The notes under the pieces are model-generated. The model was not told where the DNA came from and searched no databases. It saw only the letters and a program-made list of their open reading frames with translations. Positions 47,623 through 57,389 of a stretch of DNA of 64,000 nt are shown here, piece by piece. The stretch comes from Methylorubrum aminovorans (GTDB lineage Bacteria > Pseudomonadota > Alphaproteobacteria > Rhizobiales > Beijerinckiaceae). The position numbers were made by a program, and so were the translations under genes. The stretch covers positions 124,001 through 188,000 of the forward strand of contig NZ_BPRC01000010.1 of NCBI RefSeq assembly GCF_022179725.1, in the 5' to 3' direction. Position 1 is the stretch's first letter. Every line of letters starts with the position of its first letter.

Positions 47623-48072
47623 ATGGGCCTTCTTCACGCGGCGATCGAGCAGTTCCGCACCACCCTCAAGGCCTATGCCGGCGACGAGGCGCTGATGCAG
47701 GCGGCGGTCTCGGCCTGCGCCAACGTCGCGGTCGCCGACGGCGAGTTGATGACCGAGGAGTTCGAGACCGCGCTCGCCGGCATCCGCGCGAATCCGATCA
47801 TCGAGAAGGGCTACGACAGCCTGATGCTGGAACACGCCCTCTACGAGGGGCTCGGCCGCGCCCGCACTCGCGCCGGCCGCGCGGAGAACCTCGTGCGGAT
47901 CGGCGCGATCGCCGAGCGGCCGGAGGAGCAGCGCCGCAACGTCTTCCTCGTCGCGGCCGACGTCGCCGACCACGAGGGCATCGGCCGCGAGGAGCACGCG
48001 GCGCTCGCCGAAGTCGGCGCGGCGCTCGGGCTCAATGGCGAGGCGCTGCTGCGGCGGTTTCCGGAGGTGTGA
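47623..48072 (+). CDS. TerB-like tellurite-resistance family protein
   Basis: 149 residues. All-helical, with VAVADGELMTEEFETALAGI near residue 40 and VADHEGIGREEHAALAEVG later: paired acidic metal-binding patterns of the TerB/DjlA-N fold. Such proteins bind metals and sit near membranes; few have a defined function and no other ter gene is present. The ATG at 47623 (MGLLHAAIEQF) is used; the longer frame reads through murU. Ribosome site is weak, so translation may be coupled to murU. Confidence 0.75.
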   Translation: MGLLHAAIEQFRTTLKAYAGDEALMQAAVSACANVAVADGELMTEEFETALAGIRANPIIEKGYDSLMLEHALYEGLGRARTRAGRAENLVRIGAIAERPEEQRRNVFLVAADVADHEGIGREEHAALAEVGAALGLNGEALLRRFPEV

Positions 48073-48588
48073 GCCGGTCTCCGCTTGATCGCTTCGGTGT
48101 CTCTTCGTCATGGCGAGGCGAAGCCGTGGCAATCCAGGGCTCCGCATTGTCCGGAGATGTCGTGCCCTGGATCGCTTCGGCTTCGCCTCGCGATGACGGC
48201 GTTGGGCAAAAGCCGAAGCGATCAATCGGAAACGGGTTGAACCGGTCTCAGCATTCCCTCGCCCGCTTGCGGGGGGAGGGCGTGACCGACCTTGTCGTTG
48301 GTCAAGCGAGGCGACAACCGAAGGTGAGGGGGCTTCGCCGGAAGAGCCGCTGTCGGAAGCGCCCCCTCACGCTTCGCCTTCGCTTCCTGCAAGCCCGACG
48401 AGGTGCCTGCGGGCCACTCTCCGCGGGCGGGGCGTGGGGATCCCTAGCGGCACCGAAACGGCAAAATCCCGCCGATTCCGCTCATTCCCCCTTAAGCCTC
48501 TTTCTCAAGCGGCGCTTCACGCCCGACTGGCATGGTTGTTCCTCTGACGAGCCCGGCTTTCGGCCTCGGCCGGCCCTGGGGGACTTTC
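48073..48588. repeat. gene-free region with several interspersed repeats
   Basis: A palindromic element at about 48105-48205 has outer parts CGAGGCGAAGCC and GGCTTCGCCTCG and inner parts CAATCCAGGGC and GCCCTGGATCG. Next comes GCCGAAGCGATCAATCGGAA at about 48210, matching 24.65 kb. Then CCCTCGCCCGCTTGCGGGGG with GGTGAGGGGGC about 50 bases on, another common Rhizobiales intergenic repeat. I see no gene. Confidence 0.7.
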
Positions 48589-50646
48589 GTGGAACCGATG
48601 ACCCTTGCGGTGAGCGTGATGGGCCTGACCATCGCCGCGGCGATGCTGGCGCTGATCCTGGTGTCGCTGCGCCGTCGCGGATCCGTCGTGCCGGATACCG
48701 ACATGACGGAAGCGCTTCAGGACCGGCTCTGGCAGATCGCCGAGAGCGAGGAACGCTACCGGGTGCTGGTCGAGGCCACGACGGAGGTCGTGGTGCAGCG
48801 GGACGGGCAGGGGCGGATCACCTTCGCCAGCGAGGGCTTCGCTGCCCTGCTCGGCGTGAGGCCGCTGGAGCTGATCGGCTCGACGCTGAGCCCGCAGGTG
48901 ATCGAGCGCGGTGCCAGCACGCTGCGCGCCGACGGCGTGCGGGTGGTCGAGGAGCGCCTGATGCCGGTGGACGGCGTGCCGCGCTGGTTCTCCTTCATCG
49001 AGATGCCGGCGGCCGGCCGTGCGAACGGGCCGAGCTGGCTGCGGGCCGGCCAGGACGTCACCGAGCGTGTCGAGGCCGCGCGCTCCCTCGATGAGGCGAA
49101 GAGCCGGGCGGAGGCCGCCAACGTCGCCAAATCCCGCTTCCTCGCCACCGTCAGTCACGAGTTGCGCACGCCGTTGAACGGCATCCTCGGCATGGCCGAC
49201 CTGCTGCTCGAGACGCGGCTCGACCCCGAGCAGCGCACCTATGTCGAGGCGTTCCGCACCAGCGGCAAGGCGCTGCTCGGCCTCGTCGACGGCATCCTCG
49301 ACTTCTCGCGCATCGAGGCCGGTCGTCTCGACCTCGCCGCCGAGCCGTTCTCCGTCGCTGCCCTGGTCGAGGGCGTGGTCGAGCTGCTGGCGCCGCGGGC
49401 ACAGGACAAGGGCCTGGAGATCGCCCTCGACATCGCCGACGACCTCGCCGCCTCACACGTCGGCGACGCCGACCGGGTGCGGCAGATCCTCGTGAACCTG
49501 GCCGGGAACGCCATCAAGTTCACCCAAGCCGGCGGCGTCGGCGTCAGCCTCGCGCGGGCGGGGCAGGGTCCGGGGGAAGGGCTCGTCCTCACGGTCGAGG
49601 ATACTGGGCCGGGCATCCCCGAGGAGCGCATCCCGATCCTGTTCGAGGAGTTCGAGCAGGGCGAGGACAGCGCGAGCCACGAGGGCACGGGGCTGGGGCT
49701 GGCCATCACCCGCCGCCTCGTGGAGCGGATGAACGGCACGATCGAGGCCCGCTCGACGGTGGGGCGCGGCTCGACCTTCCGGGTGGTGCTGCCGCTCCCG
49801 GCGGCGGACGGTGCGGAGGCCGCCCGGGTCCCGCGCCTCGCTCCGCGAAAGGTGCTGATCGTTGCCGACTCGCCCTTCCAGGCGCCCTTCCTGGCGCGCC
49901 GGCTCAGCCGCTCGGGTGCCGCGGCGGTGGTGGTCGACAGCGCGGATGCCGGGCTCGACGCGCTGGCGGGCGTCGCCTTCGATGCGCTCATCGCCGACCG
50001 CAGCCTGGGCGACGCCGCCGTGCGGCGTCTCGCGGCGGAGGCCACCCGCAGCGGCGTGCGCTGCAGCCTGATCCTGCTCTCGCCCTTCGACCGGCGGGAG
50101 TTCGGCGCCCCGAACGCGGCGGGGTTCGACAGCTACCTGATCAAGCCGGTGCGCGCCCGCTCGCTGTTCGACCGCCTGCTGGAACCGGGATCCGCCCAGG
50201 CCCGCCTCCCGACCGACGCGACAGCCCAACCCGCGCCCGCCGAGCCGGCGCCGGCCGCCGCACCGGGCCGCCGGGTCCTGCTGGCGGAAGACAACCCGAT
50301 CAACGCGCTCCTCGCCACCAAGGCGCTGGAGCGGCTCGGTGCGCAGGTGATCCTGGCGCGCGACGGGCTCGAAGCCTTGGCGGCGGCGGAAGGGCAGGGG
50401 CCCTTCGACCTCGCGCTGATCGACATCCGCATGCCCGGCCTCGACGGCCTGGAGGCGGCCCGCCGCATCCGTGCCCGCGAGGCCGAGACCGGCGCGGCGC
50501 CGCTCCATCTCGTGGCGCTCACGGCCAATACCGGCCGCGAGGACGTGGCTGCGGCCTTCGCCGCCGGCTTCGACGGCTTCCTGCCCAAGCCGCTCAACTT
50601 GCGCGCCCTGCCGAGGCTGCTCGACCGCCGCCAAGAAGCCGCTTGA
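48589..50646 (+). CDS. hybrid sensor histidine kinase with two receivers
   Basis: About 685 residues from a GTG with GGGGGA upstream (an ATG at 48532 lacks one). Layout: one transmembrane helix (about 5-27), PAS domain (about 50-165), coiled linker, HisKA with SRFLATVSHELRTPLNGILG, HATPase with NLAGNAIKFT, VEDTGPGI and GTGLGLAI, then two receivers. The first (VLIVADSPFQAPFLA ... ALIADRSLG) is divergent but keeps the acceptor-position Asp; the second (VLLAEDNPINALLA ... ALIDIRMPGLDG, FLPKPL) is canonical. No output domain or partner regulator is adjacent. Its stimulus is unknown. Confidence 0.88.
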   Translation: MEPMTLAVSVMGLTIAAAMLALILVSLRRRGSVVPDTDMTEALQDRLWQIAESEERYRVLVEATTEVVVQRDGQGRITFASEGFAALLGVRPLELIGSTLSPQVIERGASTLRADGVRVVEERLMPVDGVPRWFSFIEMPAAGRANGPSWLRAGQDVTERVEAARSLDEAKSRAEAANVAKSRFLATVSHELRTPLNGILGMADLLLETRLDPEQRTYVEAFRTSGKALLGLVDGILDFSRIEAGRLDLAAEPFSVAALVEGVVELLAPRAQDKGLEIALDIADDLAASHVGDADRVRQILVNLAGNAIKFTQAGGVGVSLARAGQGPGEGLVLTVEDTGPGIPEERIPILFEEFEQGEDSASHEGTGLGLAITRRLVERMNGTIEARSTVGRGSTFRVVLPLPAADGAEAARVPRLAPRKVLIVADSPFQAPFLARRLSRSGAAAVVVDSADAGLDALAGVAFDALIADRSLGDAAVRRLAAEATRSGVRCSLILLSPFDRREFGAPNAAGFDSYLIKPVRARSLFDRLLEPGSAQARLPTDATAQPAPAEPAPAAAPGRRVLLAEDNPINALLATKALERLGAQVILARDGLEALAAAEGQGPFDLALIDIRMPGLDGLEAARRIRAREAETGAAPLHLVALTANTGREDVAAAFAAGFDGFLPKPLNLRALPRLLDRRQEAA

Positions 50647-50801
50647 GAGGCCGCTTGAGGGGCCACCTGAACGCAAAAAGAGGATTTCATCCCCTCGCCC
50701 TGGTGTGAATTCTGCCTCATGGTCCGGCGCCGAACCGACGGGGAGCGTATGACCGGACCGAAGGCACGATTCCGCAATCCATCGCCGGGGAGGGGCCGTC
50801 G

Positions 50802-51005
50802 ATGAAACTGATTCAGTGGCTCGCCGCGCTGCCCGCCCTCGGGATGCTGGTGGGACCGTTCTTCCTCAACCGGGTCGAGCCGATGGTGCTCGGCATGCCG
50901 CTGCTTTTGGCGTGGCTCGTCGGCTGCACGGTCGCGACCTCGGCCATCATGGCGCTGATCTACCTCACCGATCCCGCCAACCGGGAACCGGAGGAGGGGC
51001 CATGA
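50802..51005 (+). CDS. DUF3311 small membrane protein
   Basis: 67 residues with two transmembrane helices (LIQWLAALPALGMLVGPFFL and PLLLAWLVGCTVATSAIMAL). GGGAGGGG precedes the ATG. Its TGA overlaps the start of the symporter gene (ATGA). DUF3311 proteins regularly accompany sodium/solute symporters, so it is likely a small accessory subunit. Confidence 0.87.
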   Translation: MKLIQWLAALPALGMLVGPFFLNRVEPMVLGMPLLLAWLVGCTVATSAIMALIYLTDPANREPEEGP

Positions 51006-52462
51006 ACGCGGCGCTTCTCATCATCGCGCTGGCCGTCGTGGTGGCGCTGGGCCTGGGCCTCAAGGCGCGCTCGGGCCACGACATGGACATGGAACAGTGG
51101 AGCGTGGGCAAGCGCGGCTTCGGCACGCTGCTCGTCTTCCTGCTGATGGCGGGGGAGATCTACACCACCTTCACCTTCCTCGGCGGTTCCGGCTGGGCCT
51201 ACGGCAAGGGCGGGCCGACCTATTACATCCTCTGCTACCTGACGCTGATCTACGTCATCTCCTACTGGATCCTGCCGCCGGCCTGGCGCTTCGCCAAGGA
51301 GCGCAACCTGTTCTCGCAGCCCGATTATTTCGCGGCGCGCTACGACAGCAAGAGCCTCGGCATCCTGGTGGCGCTGGTCGGGATCGTGGCGCTCGTCCCC
51401 TACATGGTGCTGCAGCTCAAGGGGCTCGGCATCATCGTCGCCACCGCCTCCTACGGGGCGATCTCGCCCACGCTCGCAATCTGGATCGGCGCGGCGGTGC
51501 TGACGGTCTACGTCATGGTCTCGGGCGTGCGCGGCTCGGCCTGGACCGCGGTGCTCAAGGACTTCATGATTCTGTTCGTGGTGATCTTTCTCGGCGTCTA
51601 CCTGCCGTATCACTACTACGGCGGCATCGGCGAGATGTTCACCGCGATCGATCAGGCCAAGCCCGGCTTCCTGGCACTGCCGGACCGCGGCCAGAGCGCG
51701 ACGTGGTTCGCCTCGACCACGCTGCTCACGGCACTCGGCGGCTGGATGTTCCCCCACATCTTCGCCTCGATCTACACCGCGAGCGATGCGCGCACCTTCC
51801 GGCGCAACGCGGTGTTCCTGCCCCTCTACCAGCTCATGCTGTTGTTCGTGTTCTTCGCGGGCTTCGCCGCCGTGCTGCAGGTGCCGGGGCTGACGGGTCC
51901 GGACGTCGATCTCTCCCTGTTCAAGATCGCGCTCCAGACTTTCCCGCCGTGGTTCGTCGGCATCATCGGCGCCACCGGCGTGCTGACCGCCCTGGTGCCG
52001 GGCTCGATGATCCTGATCGCCGGCTCGACGCTGATCGCGCAGAACCTCTACCGGCCGCTGGCGCGCAACGCGACCGACGCAACCACGGGTCGGCTCGCCA
52101 AGGGGATCGCACCGATCCTGGCGCTCGCCTGCGTCGGCTTCACCCTCTACGGGGGCGAGACCATCGTGCAATTGCTGCTGATTGGCTACGCCGTCGTCAC
52201 GCAGCTCTTCCCGGCCTTCTTCTTCAGCCTCCTACCCCGCAACCCGCTCACCCGCGCGGGGGCCATGGCGGGCATCCTGGCCGGGGTGGCCGCGGTGGCG
52301 GTGACGGTGGTCGGCGGCTACACGCTCGCCAAGCTGTTCCCCGGCCTGCCGGGGCCGGTGCAGGATCTCAACATCGGCGTCGTGGCGCTGGCGCTCAACC
52401 TCGCGGTGGCCTTCGCCGTCAGCCTCGCGGGCGGCGGCGCGCGGCGGACGGCGCTGCCCTGA
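51002..52462 (+). CDS. sodium:solute symporter family protein
   Basis: 486 residues, about thirteen transmembrane helices. SSS-family features include the opening ALLIIALAVVVALGLGLKAR, SVGKRGFGTLLVFLLMAGEI, YISxW-like RLIYVISYWILPPAWR region, and VLTALVPGSMILIAGSTLIA near the sodium site. It imports an organic solute with sodium across the inner membrane. Pairing with a DUF3311 protein resembles monocarboxylate carriers of the MctP type, but the substrate is not determined. Translational coupling with the small gene is shown by the ATGA overlap. Confidence 0.88.
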   Translation: MNAALLIIALAVVVALGLGLKARSGHDMDMEQWSVGKRGFGTLLVFLLMAGEIYTTFTFLGGSGWAYGKGGPTYYILCYLTLIYVISYWILPPAWRFAKERNLFSQPDYFAARYDSKSLGILVALVGIVALVPYMVLQLKGLGIIVATASYGAISPTLAIWIGAAVLTVYVMVSGVRGSAWTAVLKDFMILFVVIFLGVYLPYHYYGGIGEMFTAIDQAKPGFLALPDRGQSATWFASTTLLTALGGWMFPHIFASIYTASDARTFRRNAVFLPLYQLMLLFVFFAGFAAVLQVPGLTGPDVDLSLFKIALQTFPPWFVGIIGATGVLTALVPGSMILIAGSTLIAQNLYRPLARNATDATTGRLAKGIAPILALACVGFTLYGGETIVQLLLIGYAVVTQLFPAFFFSLLPRNPLTRAGAMAGILAGVAAVAVTVVGGYTLAKLFPGLPGPVQDLNIGVVALALNLAVAFAVSLAGGGARRTALP

Positions 52463-52484
52463 ATCCCGGAGGAGGGCCGGGCGG

Positions 52485-53369
52485 TCAGCGCCCGGCCGCC
52501 TCCGACTCGCCGGTCCGCTCCTCCGCCGCCCCGGGCAGGGAGTCGCCCTCCCGTGCGTCCTCGAAGGCGGCGCCGGTCCAGACCCGGACGGTGACAGTGG
52601 CCCGTCCGTCCTCGATGACGATGCGGTTATAGGCGTTGGGCTCGTTGCCGCGCAGCCGTGTCGAGGTGGCCGAGCCCGCCTGCACCGCGAGCAGCCGATT
52701 GCCGCCCGCCTGCGCCCGGCCGCGATCGACTGTGACGGTGTCGGGCTCGGCACCCGTCTCCGGCGCCTCGGCGAAGCGGGCGTAGTGGCGGTGGAGATGG
52801 CCGGCCAGCGTCAGCCCGACGCCGTGGCGGCGGAAGGCGTCGAGCGCCTCGTCGGCGCGGCCCACGAGGCGGGCCTCCGCGTCCCAGGGCGGCGGCATGA
52901 ACGGGTGGTGGCCGACCACGATCCGGAACACGTGGCCCGGCAGCGCGGCCAGCCGCTCCTCGGTGCGGGCGATCTGCGCCCGCGTGATCTTGCCCTGCGA
53001 CCAATCCGTCTCCGGCGCCCAGGTCCGCACGGTGTTGAGGCAGACCACCGCGATCTCGTCGTCGAGGAAGGTTGGCTCGGTGTCCCGCGCGATGAAGCGG
53101 CGGTAGCGGCCGAACGGGTGGAAGAAGCGGGTGAAGAGCTTGAAATAGGCGATGTCGTGGTTGCCCGGCACCGCGATCCAGGGCGCGGTGAGCCGGTCGA
53201 GGAAGGCGCGGGCCTGCGCATATTCGTTGCGCCGCGCCCGCATGGTGAAGTCGCCCGAGGCGACGATCAGGTCCGGCGGGTCGCGGTTCAGCTCAGCCGC
53301 CAGCCCCTCGACCACCACCGTGTCGGTGCGGCCGAAATGCAGGTCGGAGATGTGGGCGATCCGTCTCAC
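52485..53369 (-). CDS. calcineurin-like metallophosphoesterase
   Basis: 294 residues. The five phosphoesterase blocks are complete: HISDLHFG, VASGDFTM, VPGNHDIAY, VVGHHPFM and LAGHLHRH. It resembles cytoplasmic 3',5'-cyclic-nucleotide or phosphodiester hydrolases (Icc/GpdQ branch). The start overlaps the stop of the upstream lipid-kinase-like gene by four bases (ATGA), which links it to lipid or phosphodiester metabolism. The C-terminal 25 residues are acidic and low in complexity. It converges with the symporter gene. Confidence 0.87.
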   Translation of the reverse strand: MRRIAHISDLHFGRTDTVVVEGLAAELNRDPPDLIVASGDFTMRARRNEYAQARAFLDRLTAPWIAVPGNHDIAYFKLFTRFFHPFGRYRRFIARDTEPTFLDDEIAVVCLNTVRTWAPETDWSQGKITRAQIARTEERLAALPGHVFRIVVGHHPFMPPPWDAEARLVGRADEALDAFRRHGVGLTLAGHLHRHYARFAEAPETGAEPDTVTVDRGRAQAGGNRLLAVQAGSATSTRLRGNEPNAYNRIVIEDGRATVTVRVWTGAAFEDAREGDSLPGAAEERTGESEAAGR

Positions 53370-54265
53370 CGCTTCGGCTCCGCGACGATCACGGTCAGGG
53401 CTCGGGGCATCAGGCGGTAGCGCAGGGGCGGGGCGATCAAGCGGACCTCTCCATCATTCATCACCCGCAGCGCACCCCTCCGGGCGGAGACGGCGAAGCG
53501 GGTCGCACCGCGGCGTTCCAGCCCCACTCCGTCGCGCCAGCGGCCGAGCCCGAACCCGAGGGCCAGCCGAGCGAGACGCCACGGCGAGAGTCGGCGGGCG
53601 ATGTAGAGCGTCAACTCGCCGCCATCGACCTGGCTCCGCTCCAGAATCTTTCCCGGCCCCTCGGCATAGTCGTTGTTGATCACCGCGAGCAGGCGGACGC
53701 GCAGCCGCGTCCGCCGCCCACCCTCCGAGATCACCGTCGAGAGCCGGGGATAGGGCCCGAGATGGCGTAAGGCTGCCGCCGCCAGCCGCAGCAGCGCCGA
53801 AACGCCGAGGCGCCGCCCACGAAACATCTCGCGGTGGCGGACCATGCGCGCGGGCATGCCGAGCACCGAGTTGATGAGGAAGAGGTGCCCGTTGACGTAG
53901 CCGACATCGACGGCGCGGGTCTGCCCGGCCGCGAGAACGGCAATCGCTCCGTCGAGATCGAGCGGGATGCCGAGATCCTTGGCCAGCAGGTTCATGGTGC
54001 CGAACGGCAGGATGCCGAGCGCCACGCCGCTGCCCGCGAGTAGACCGGCGGCGCAGTTGAGCGTGCCGTCCCCGCCCGCCACCGCGACGGCCGCGACGCC
54101 CTCCGTGTGCAGCGCGGCCCGCAGGCGGTCGGGCAGGGGCAAGGTCTCGTCCGGCTCAGGGGCGAGATCGAGCCCCGTCGCCCGCAGCCGCGCGCGGATC
54201 GCGTCCGGCGTCACGCCGTAGGCGAAGGCGCCCGACGCGGCGTTGGCGACGAGGACGATGCGCAT
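53366..54265 (-). CDS. diacylglycerol kinase catalytic-domain protein
   Basis: 299 residues. The nucleotide motif is VAGGDGTLNCAAGLL, followed by LGILPFGTMNLLAKDLGIPL, as in the DagK/sphingosine kinase/YegS family. The later ALRVMNDGEVRLIAPP contributes the second conserved block (NDGE). It phosphorylates a lipid or a related diol at the membrane. It is co-transcribed with the phosphoesterase gene through a four-base overlap. Substrate (diacylglycerol or other lipid) cannot be told from sequence. Confidence 0.88.
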   Translation of the reverse strand: MRIVLVANAASGAFAYGVTPDAIRARLRATGLDLAPEPDETLPLPDRLRAALHTEGVAAVAVAGGDGTLNCAAGLLAGSGVALGILPFGTMNLLAKDLGIPLDLDGAIAVLAAGQTRAVDVGYVNGHLFLINSVLGMPARMVRHREMFRGRRLGVSALLRLAAAALRHLGPYPRLSTVISEGGRRTRLRVRLLAVINNDYAEGPGKILERSQVDGGELTLYIARRLSPWRLARLALGFGLGRWRDGVGLERRGATRFAVSARRGALRVMNDGEVRLIAPPLRYRLMPRALTVIVAEPKR

Positions 54266-54349
54266 GACGTTTCGAGACCCGCCCGCGTCCGGCCGAACAC
54301 GGTGCGGACATGGCAGGCTCCGGCGTCGGGCGTGTGACGGGCGGCGCGA

Positions 54350-54853
54350 TCAGCCCGGCGGCGGGCGCCGCTGCACGAAACGCGCCTGGAACCAGTCCCG
54401 CAGCACCTCGCGCTCGTAGAAGAAGGTCTGTCCGGACGAGAGGCGGTTGGCGCGCAGCAGGAAGTTGATGTCGCTGACAGCCTCCTCCGCCGCCAGCACC
54501 GTGCGGCCGCGCTCCTTCAGGGCGTAGCGCAGGCGGAAGCGGGGCGGGGTGATGTCGGTCACCACCCGCACGCCCTGGGCCGGGCCGAAGCTCGGCTGGT
54601 CGAGTCCGGCGAGGTCGATGTCGAGCACCGCGATGTCGAGCGTCTGGCCCGGCGCCAGCACCGGGTTGCCGAGCGTCTCGAACAGGCGGCGCATCTCGGC
54701 GAGAACGACCCGCAGCGACGGGCCCGAACCGAAGCGGTTCTGGGCGTCTGTGTAGCGCTCGGGCGCGACGAAGGTCACCCGCACTTGCGCCACCGCGGGC
54801 GAGGCGGCGAAGGCGGTCAGCGCCGCGAGCAGCGCGAGCGCCGCCGCCCTCAT
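54350..54853 (-). CDS. DUF3016 periplasmic protein
   Basis: 167 residues with signal peptide MRAAALALLAALTAFAASPAVA. The mature part has VTFVAPERYTDAQNRFG and the block LAPGQTLDIAVLDIDLAGLD, the pattern of DUF3016. Function of the family is unknown. Its ATG overlaps the stop of the 71-residue gene upstream, so the two form a small operon. Confidence 0.8.
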   Translation of the reverse strand: MRAAALALLAALTAFAASPAVAQVRVTFVAPERYTDAQNRFGSGPSLRVVLAEMRRLFETLGNPVLAPGQTLDIAVLDIDLAGLDQPSFGPAQGVRVVTDITPPRFRLRYALKERGRTVLAAEEAVSDINFLLRANRLSSGQTFFYEREVLRDWFQARFVQRRPPPG

Positions 54854-55065
54854 TGCTGCGAGCGCTTGAGGATCGCCTGCAGGGCGCGGGCGACCGGCTC
54901 AGTGATGGTGCGCCGGTACTTGCGGTGGACGAGTTGGCCGTTGTGGTAGATGTCCTGCTCGACGTAGAGCCGCTCGCCGTCCCACCGGACGACGTTGTCG
55001 GATTCCGTCGTCTCCTCGACACCCAGATCCCGGCGGAGGATCGGTGCGCCGGATGTCGTTTGCAT
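54850..55065 (-). CDS. small conserved-looking protein, unknown function
   Basis: 71 residues, charged, no membrane helix or signal. The centre VRWDGERLYVEQDIYHNGQL reads as beta-strands, followed by a helix ending LQAILKRSQQ. Four-base overlap with the DUF3016 gene and ordinary composition suggest a real gene. I recognise no family. Confidence 0.6.
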   Translation of the reverse strand: MQTTSGAPILRRDLGVEETTESDNVVRWDGERLYVEQDIYHNGQLVHRKYRRTITEPVARALQAILKRSQQ

Positions 55066-55265
55066 GGAGCGGCCTCGGCCTTCATTTCAGGGAACGTCCG
55101 CCCCCTGTTTAGGGCCTCGGCGCGCGCTGTACCAGGGTCGGATGCACAGTGCGGCCACTGCAGAGCGCTCCGCTGGTTTCTCTCAGGCCCGCTTGTCTCC
55201 AAGACCGTCGCTGTCTCGCCGATCGATCCGCGCTCTTGGCGACGGGGGCGAGCCGCCGCCTAACG

Positions 55266-55826
55266 TCACCGCGCCGTCACCTGATCCTTGATGCGCTGGT
55301 AGGTGGCGCGGTTGAGGACGCGTTTGGAGAGGAGCTGGTCGACGGAGGCGTAGGGCCGGTGCTGGATGATCGTCCGGCCGATGGCGCCGCCGCCCTTCAG
55401 CCCGTTCAGTTCGGCGAGCGAGGCGGTGTTGAGGTCGATCAGGGCGACCGCCGCGGGCGGCGCGTTCTCCTCGACCTCGGCCACCGGATCGGGAGGCGGC
55501 GGGGCCGGAGCCGTTCGCGCCGCCGGAGACGTCACCGGCTCGGGTGAGGGATCGGCGCGCGGTGCGGCAACAGCAGGCGACGCCTCGGCGGCCGGAGCTA
55601 CCGGCTCCTTAGCCGCCTCCCTGACCGGCTCGGCCGGCCTCACCACTCGCACCGGCTCGGGCGGGGCAGGCACGCCCGTCGGCCGGGCAGGGCTCACCGT
55701 CGCCGCCGCGGGCGGGCCGGCCGGCCTTTCGGGCCCGTGCAGCCAGAACGCCTGGACGATCCAGGCCAATCCCGCCGCCGCCACGATCAGGAGGAGGACC
55801 CGCAGGATCACCGATCCACTCAGCAC
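55266..55826 (-). CDS. anchored helix-hairpin-helix (ComEA-like) protein
   Basis: 186 residues. An N-terminal transmembrane helix (VILRVLLLIVAAAGLAWIV) is followed by about 80 residues rich in Pro/Ala/Glu, then LIDLNTASLAELNGLKGGGA with RPYASVDQLLSKRVLNRATY, a helix-hairpin-helix domain close to ComEA and to small photosystem-like HHH proteins. ComEA binds DNA in the periplasm during uptake, but no other competence gene is nearby. The Pro-rich part would let the domain reach away from the membrane. Confidence 0.78.
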   Translation of the reverse strand: MLSGSVILRVLLLIVAAAGLAWIVQAFWLHGPERPAGPPAAATVSPARPTGVPAPPEPVRVVRPAEPVREAAKEPVAPAAEASPAVAAPRADPSPEPVTSPAARTAPAPPPPDPVAEVEENAPPAAVALIDLNTASLAELNGLKGGGAIGRTIIQHRPYASVDQLLSKRVLNRATYQRIKDQVTAR

Positions 55827-56173
55827 GGGCGCCTCCCGCCGCGGAGGCGGGACGATATCGAGGTCTCGTGCTCGGCACCGGACATTGCCGCGATCCTAAC
55901 CTACGGACACGGCACGAACATATGACAAATCCGAGAGGTCGGACACGGCGCCCTGCCGACGCTTCGCGACAGTTCCGGCGAAAATCGCGACGACAGTCCC
56001 GCACAAGCGAGCGGGCGCAGGAGACCCGCAATTGTTCCGTCGGGGCCACTCCTGCCCAGGTTGTGGCAGCGCGGCATCAGCCCCCATGCAAGCGAGGCCG
56101 TGCTGTGCGGGAACGCAATACGGCCAAGCTCGTTTGGTGTAGGCTGGCCCCCTTCCACGGGCTTGTTCAGGTC
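55827..56173. other. divergent intergenic region
   Basis: 347 bases between the HHH protein and the patatin gene. The plus-strand frame of the patatin gene stays open here but is not protein-like. No clear promoter seen. Confidence 0.4.
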
Positions 56174-57373
56174 ATGTCGATGCCAAAGGGTTTCCGCTGG
56201 TCGCGCCTGCTCCTCGCCGCGCTGGTCGCCGGGCAGGCCGCTTCCTGTTCCTCGTTGCCGCGGACGAGCTACACCAAGGATGAGGCGGAAGCCGCAACCG
56301 TGCCCGGCATGGTCGGCGTGCGGGCCTATGCCGATGCCAGCGCCGCCGACTTCGTGGCGATGGCCGCCGGCCCGCAGAAGAAGCGTCAGAGCTTCAGCTA
56401 TCTCGCGCTCTCGGGCGGCGGCGGTGACGGGGCCTACGGGGCCGGCGTTCTCAACGGCTGGACCGCCTCGGGCAAGCGGCCGGACTTCACCATCGTCTCC
56501 GGCGTCTCGACCGGTGCCCTGATCGCGCCCTTCGCCTTCCTCGGGCCGGCCTACGATCCCTATCTCACCGACATCTACACCAGCGGCGCCGCCGAATCGC
56601 TGGTGCAGAGCCCGAGCCTCGCCAACGTGCTGTTCGGTTCGGGCCTGTTCGGCGACGGGCGTCTGCGCACCCTGATCGCCCGCTACGTCACGCCCGATCT
56701 GCTCCAGGCCGTCGCCGAGGAGCATGCCAAGGGCCGCCGCCTGCTCGTGGTGACGACGAATCTCGACACGCAGCGCGCGGTGATCTGGAACATGGGTGCC
56801 ATCGCTTCGAGCGGCGCGCCCAACGCAGTCTCGCTGTTCACCGACGTGCTGACCGCCTCGGCCAGCATCCCGGCGGTGTTCCCGCCCCAGCTCCTCGACG
56901 TGCAGGCCGAGGGCCGCGCCTTCCAGGAGATGCACGTGGACGGCTCGGTGGTGACGCCGGTCTTCACCCTGCCGCAGTCGTTCCTCGTGCGCGACGGGCG
57001 CTTCCGCAACGCCGGGAAGGCCGACATCTACGTGGTCATCAACGGGCGGCTGGAGCCCGAATTCGAGGTGACCAAGAACAACACCCTGTCGATCGTCGAG
57101 AAGTCCTTCACCACCGCCAGCCGCGCTCGCTCGCGGGCGACGCTGGTGGCCACCGACGCCTTCGCCCGGCGCAACGGGATCGGCTTCAACCTGGCCTATA
57201 TCGACGAGACCGCGCCGCAGACCACCACGGCCCGCGGCTTCGATACCGCCTATATGCGCAGCCTCTATCAGTACGGCTACGAGGCCGGCCGCACCGGCCA
57301 GTTCTGGCATCCGAGCGTGCCGGCCGCGCCGCTGGTCAAGAGTGTGGTGCGGGAGGCGGTGGCGGGGCGCTGA
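56174..57373 (+). CDS. patatin-like phospholipase, lipoprotein
   Basis: About 399 residues. The N-terminus has a signal with a possible lipobox ending GQAASC, so the protein is probably lipidated. The patatin fold shows LALSGGGGDGAYGAG (oxyanion), the nucleophile Ser in GVSTGALIAP and the catalytic Asp in HVDGSVVTP (DG-S instead of the common DGG/DGA). It would hydrolyse acyl esters of phospholipids in the periplasm or at the outer membrane. Alternative start at MPKGFRW (56180). The gene converges with the next small gene. Confidence 0.85.
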   Translation: MSMPKGFRWSRLLLAALVAGQAASCSSLPRTSYTKDEAEAATVPGMVGVRAYADASAADFVAMAAGPQKKRQSFSYLALSGGGGDGAYGAGVLNGWTASGKRPDFTIVSGVSTGALIAPFAFLGPAYDPYLTDIYTSGAAESLVQSPSLANVLFGSGLFGDGRLRTLIARYVTPDLLQAVAEEHAKGRRLLVVTTNLDTQRAVIWNMGAIASSGAPNAVSLFTDVLTASASIPAVFPPQLLDVQAEGRAFQEMHVDGSVVTPVFTLPQSFLVRDGRFRNAGKADIYVVINGRLEPEFEVTKNNTLSIVEKSFTTASRARSRATLVATDAFARRNGIGFNLAYIDETAPQTTTARGFDTAYMRSLYQYGYEAGRTGQFWHPSVPAAPLVKSVVREAVAGR

Positions 57374-57389
57374 GCCCGCGCCACGACGC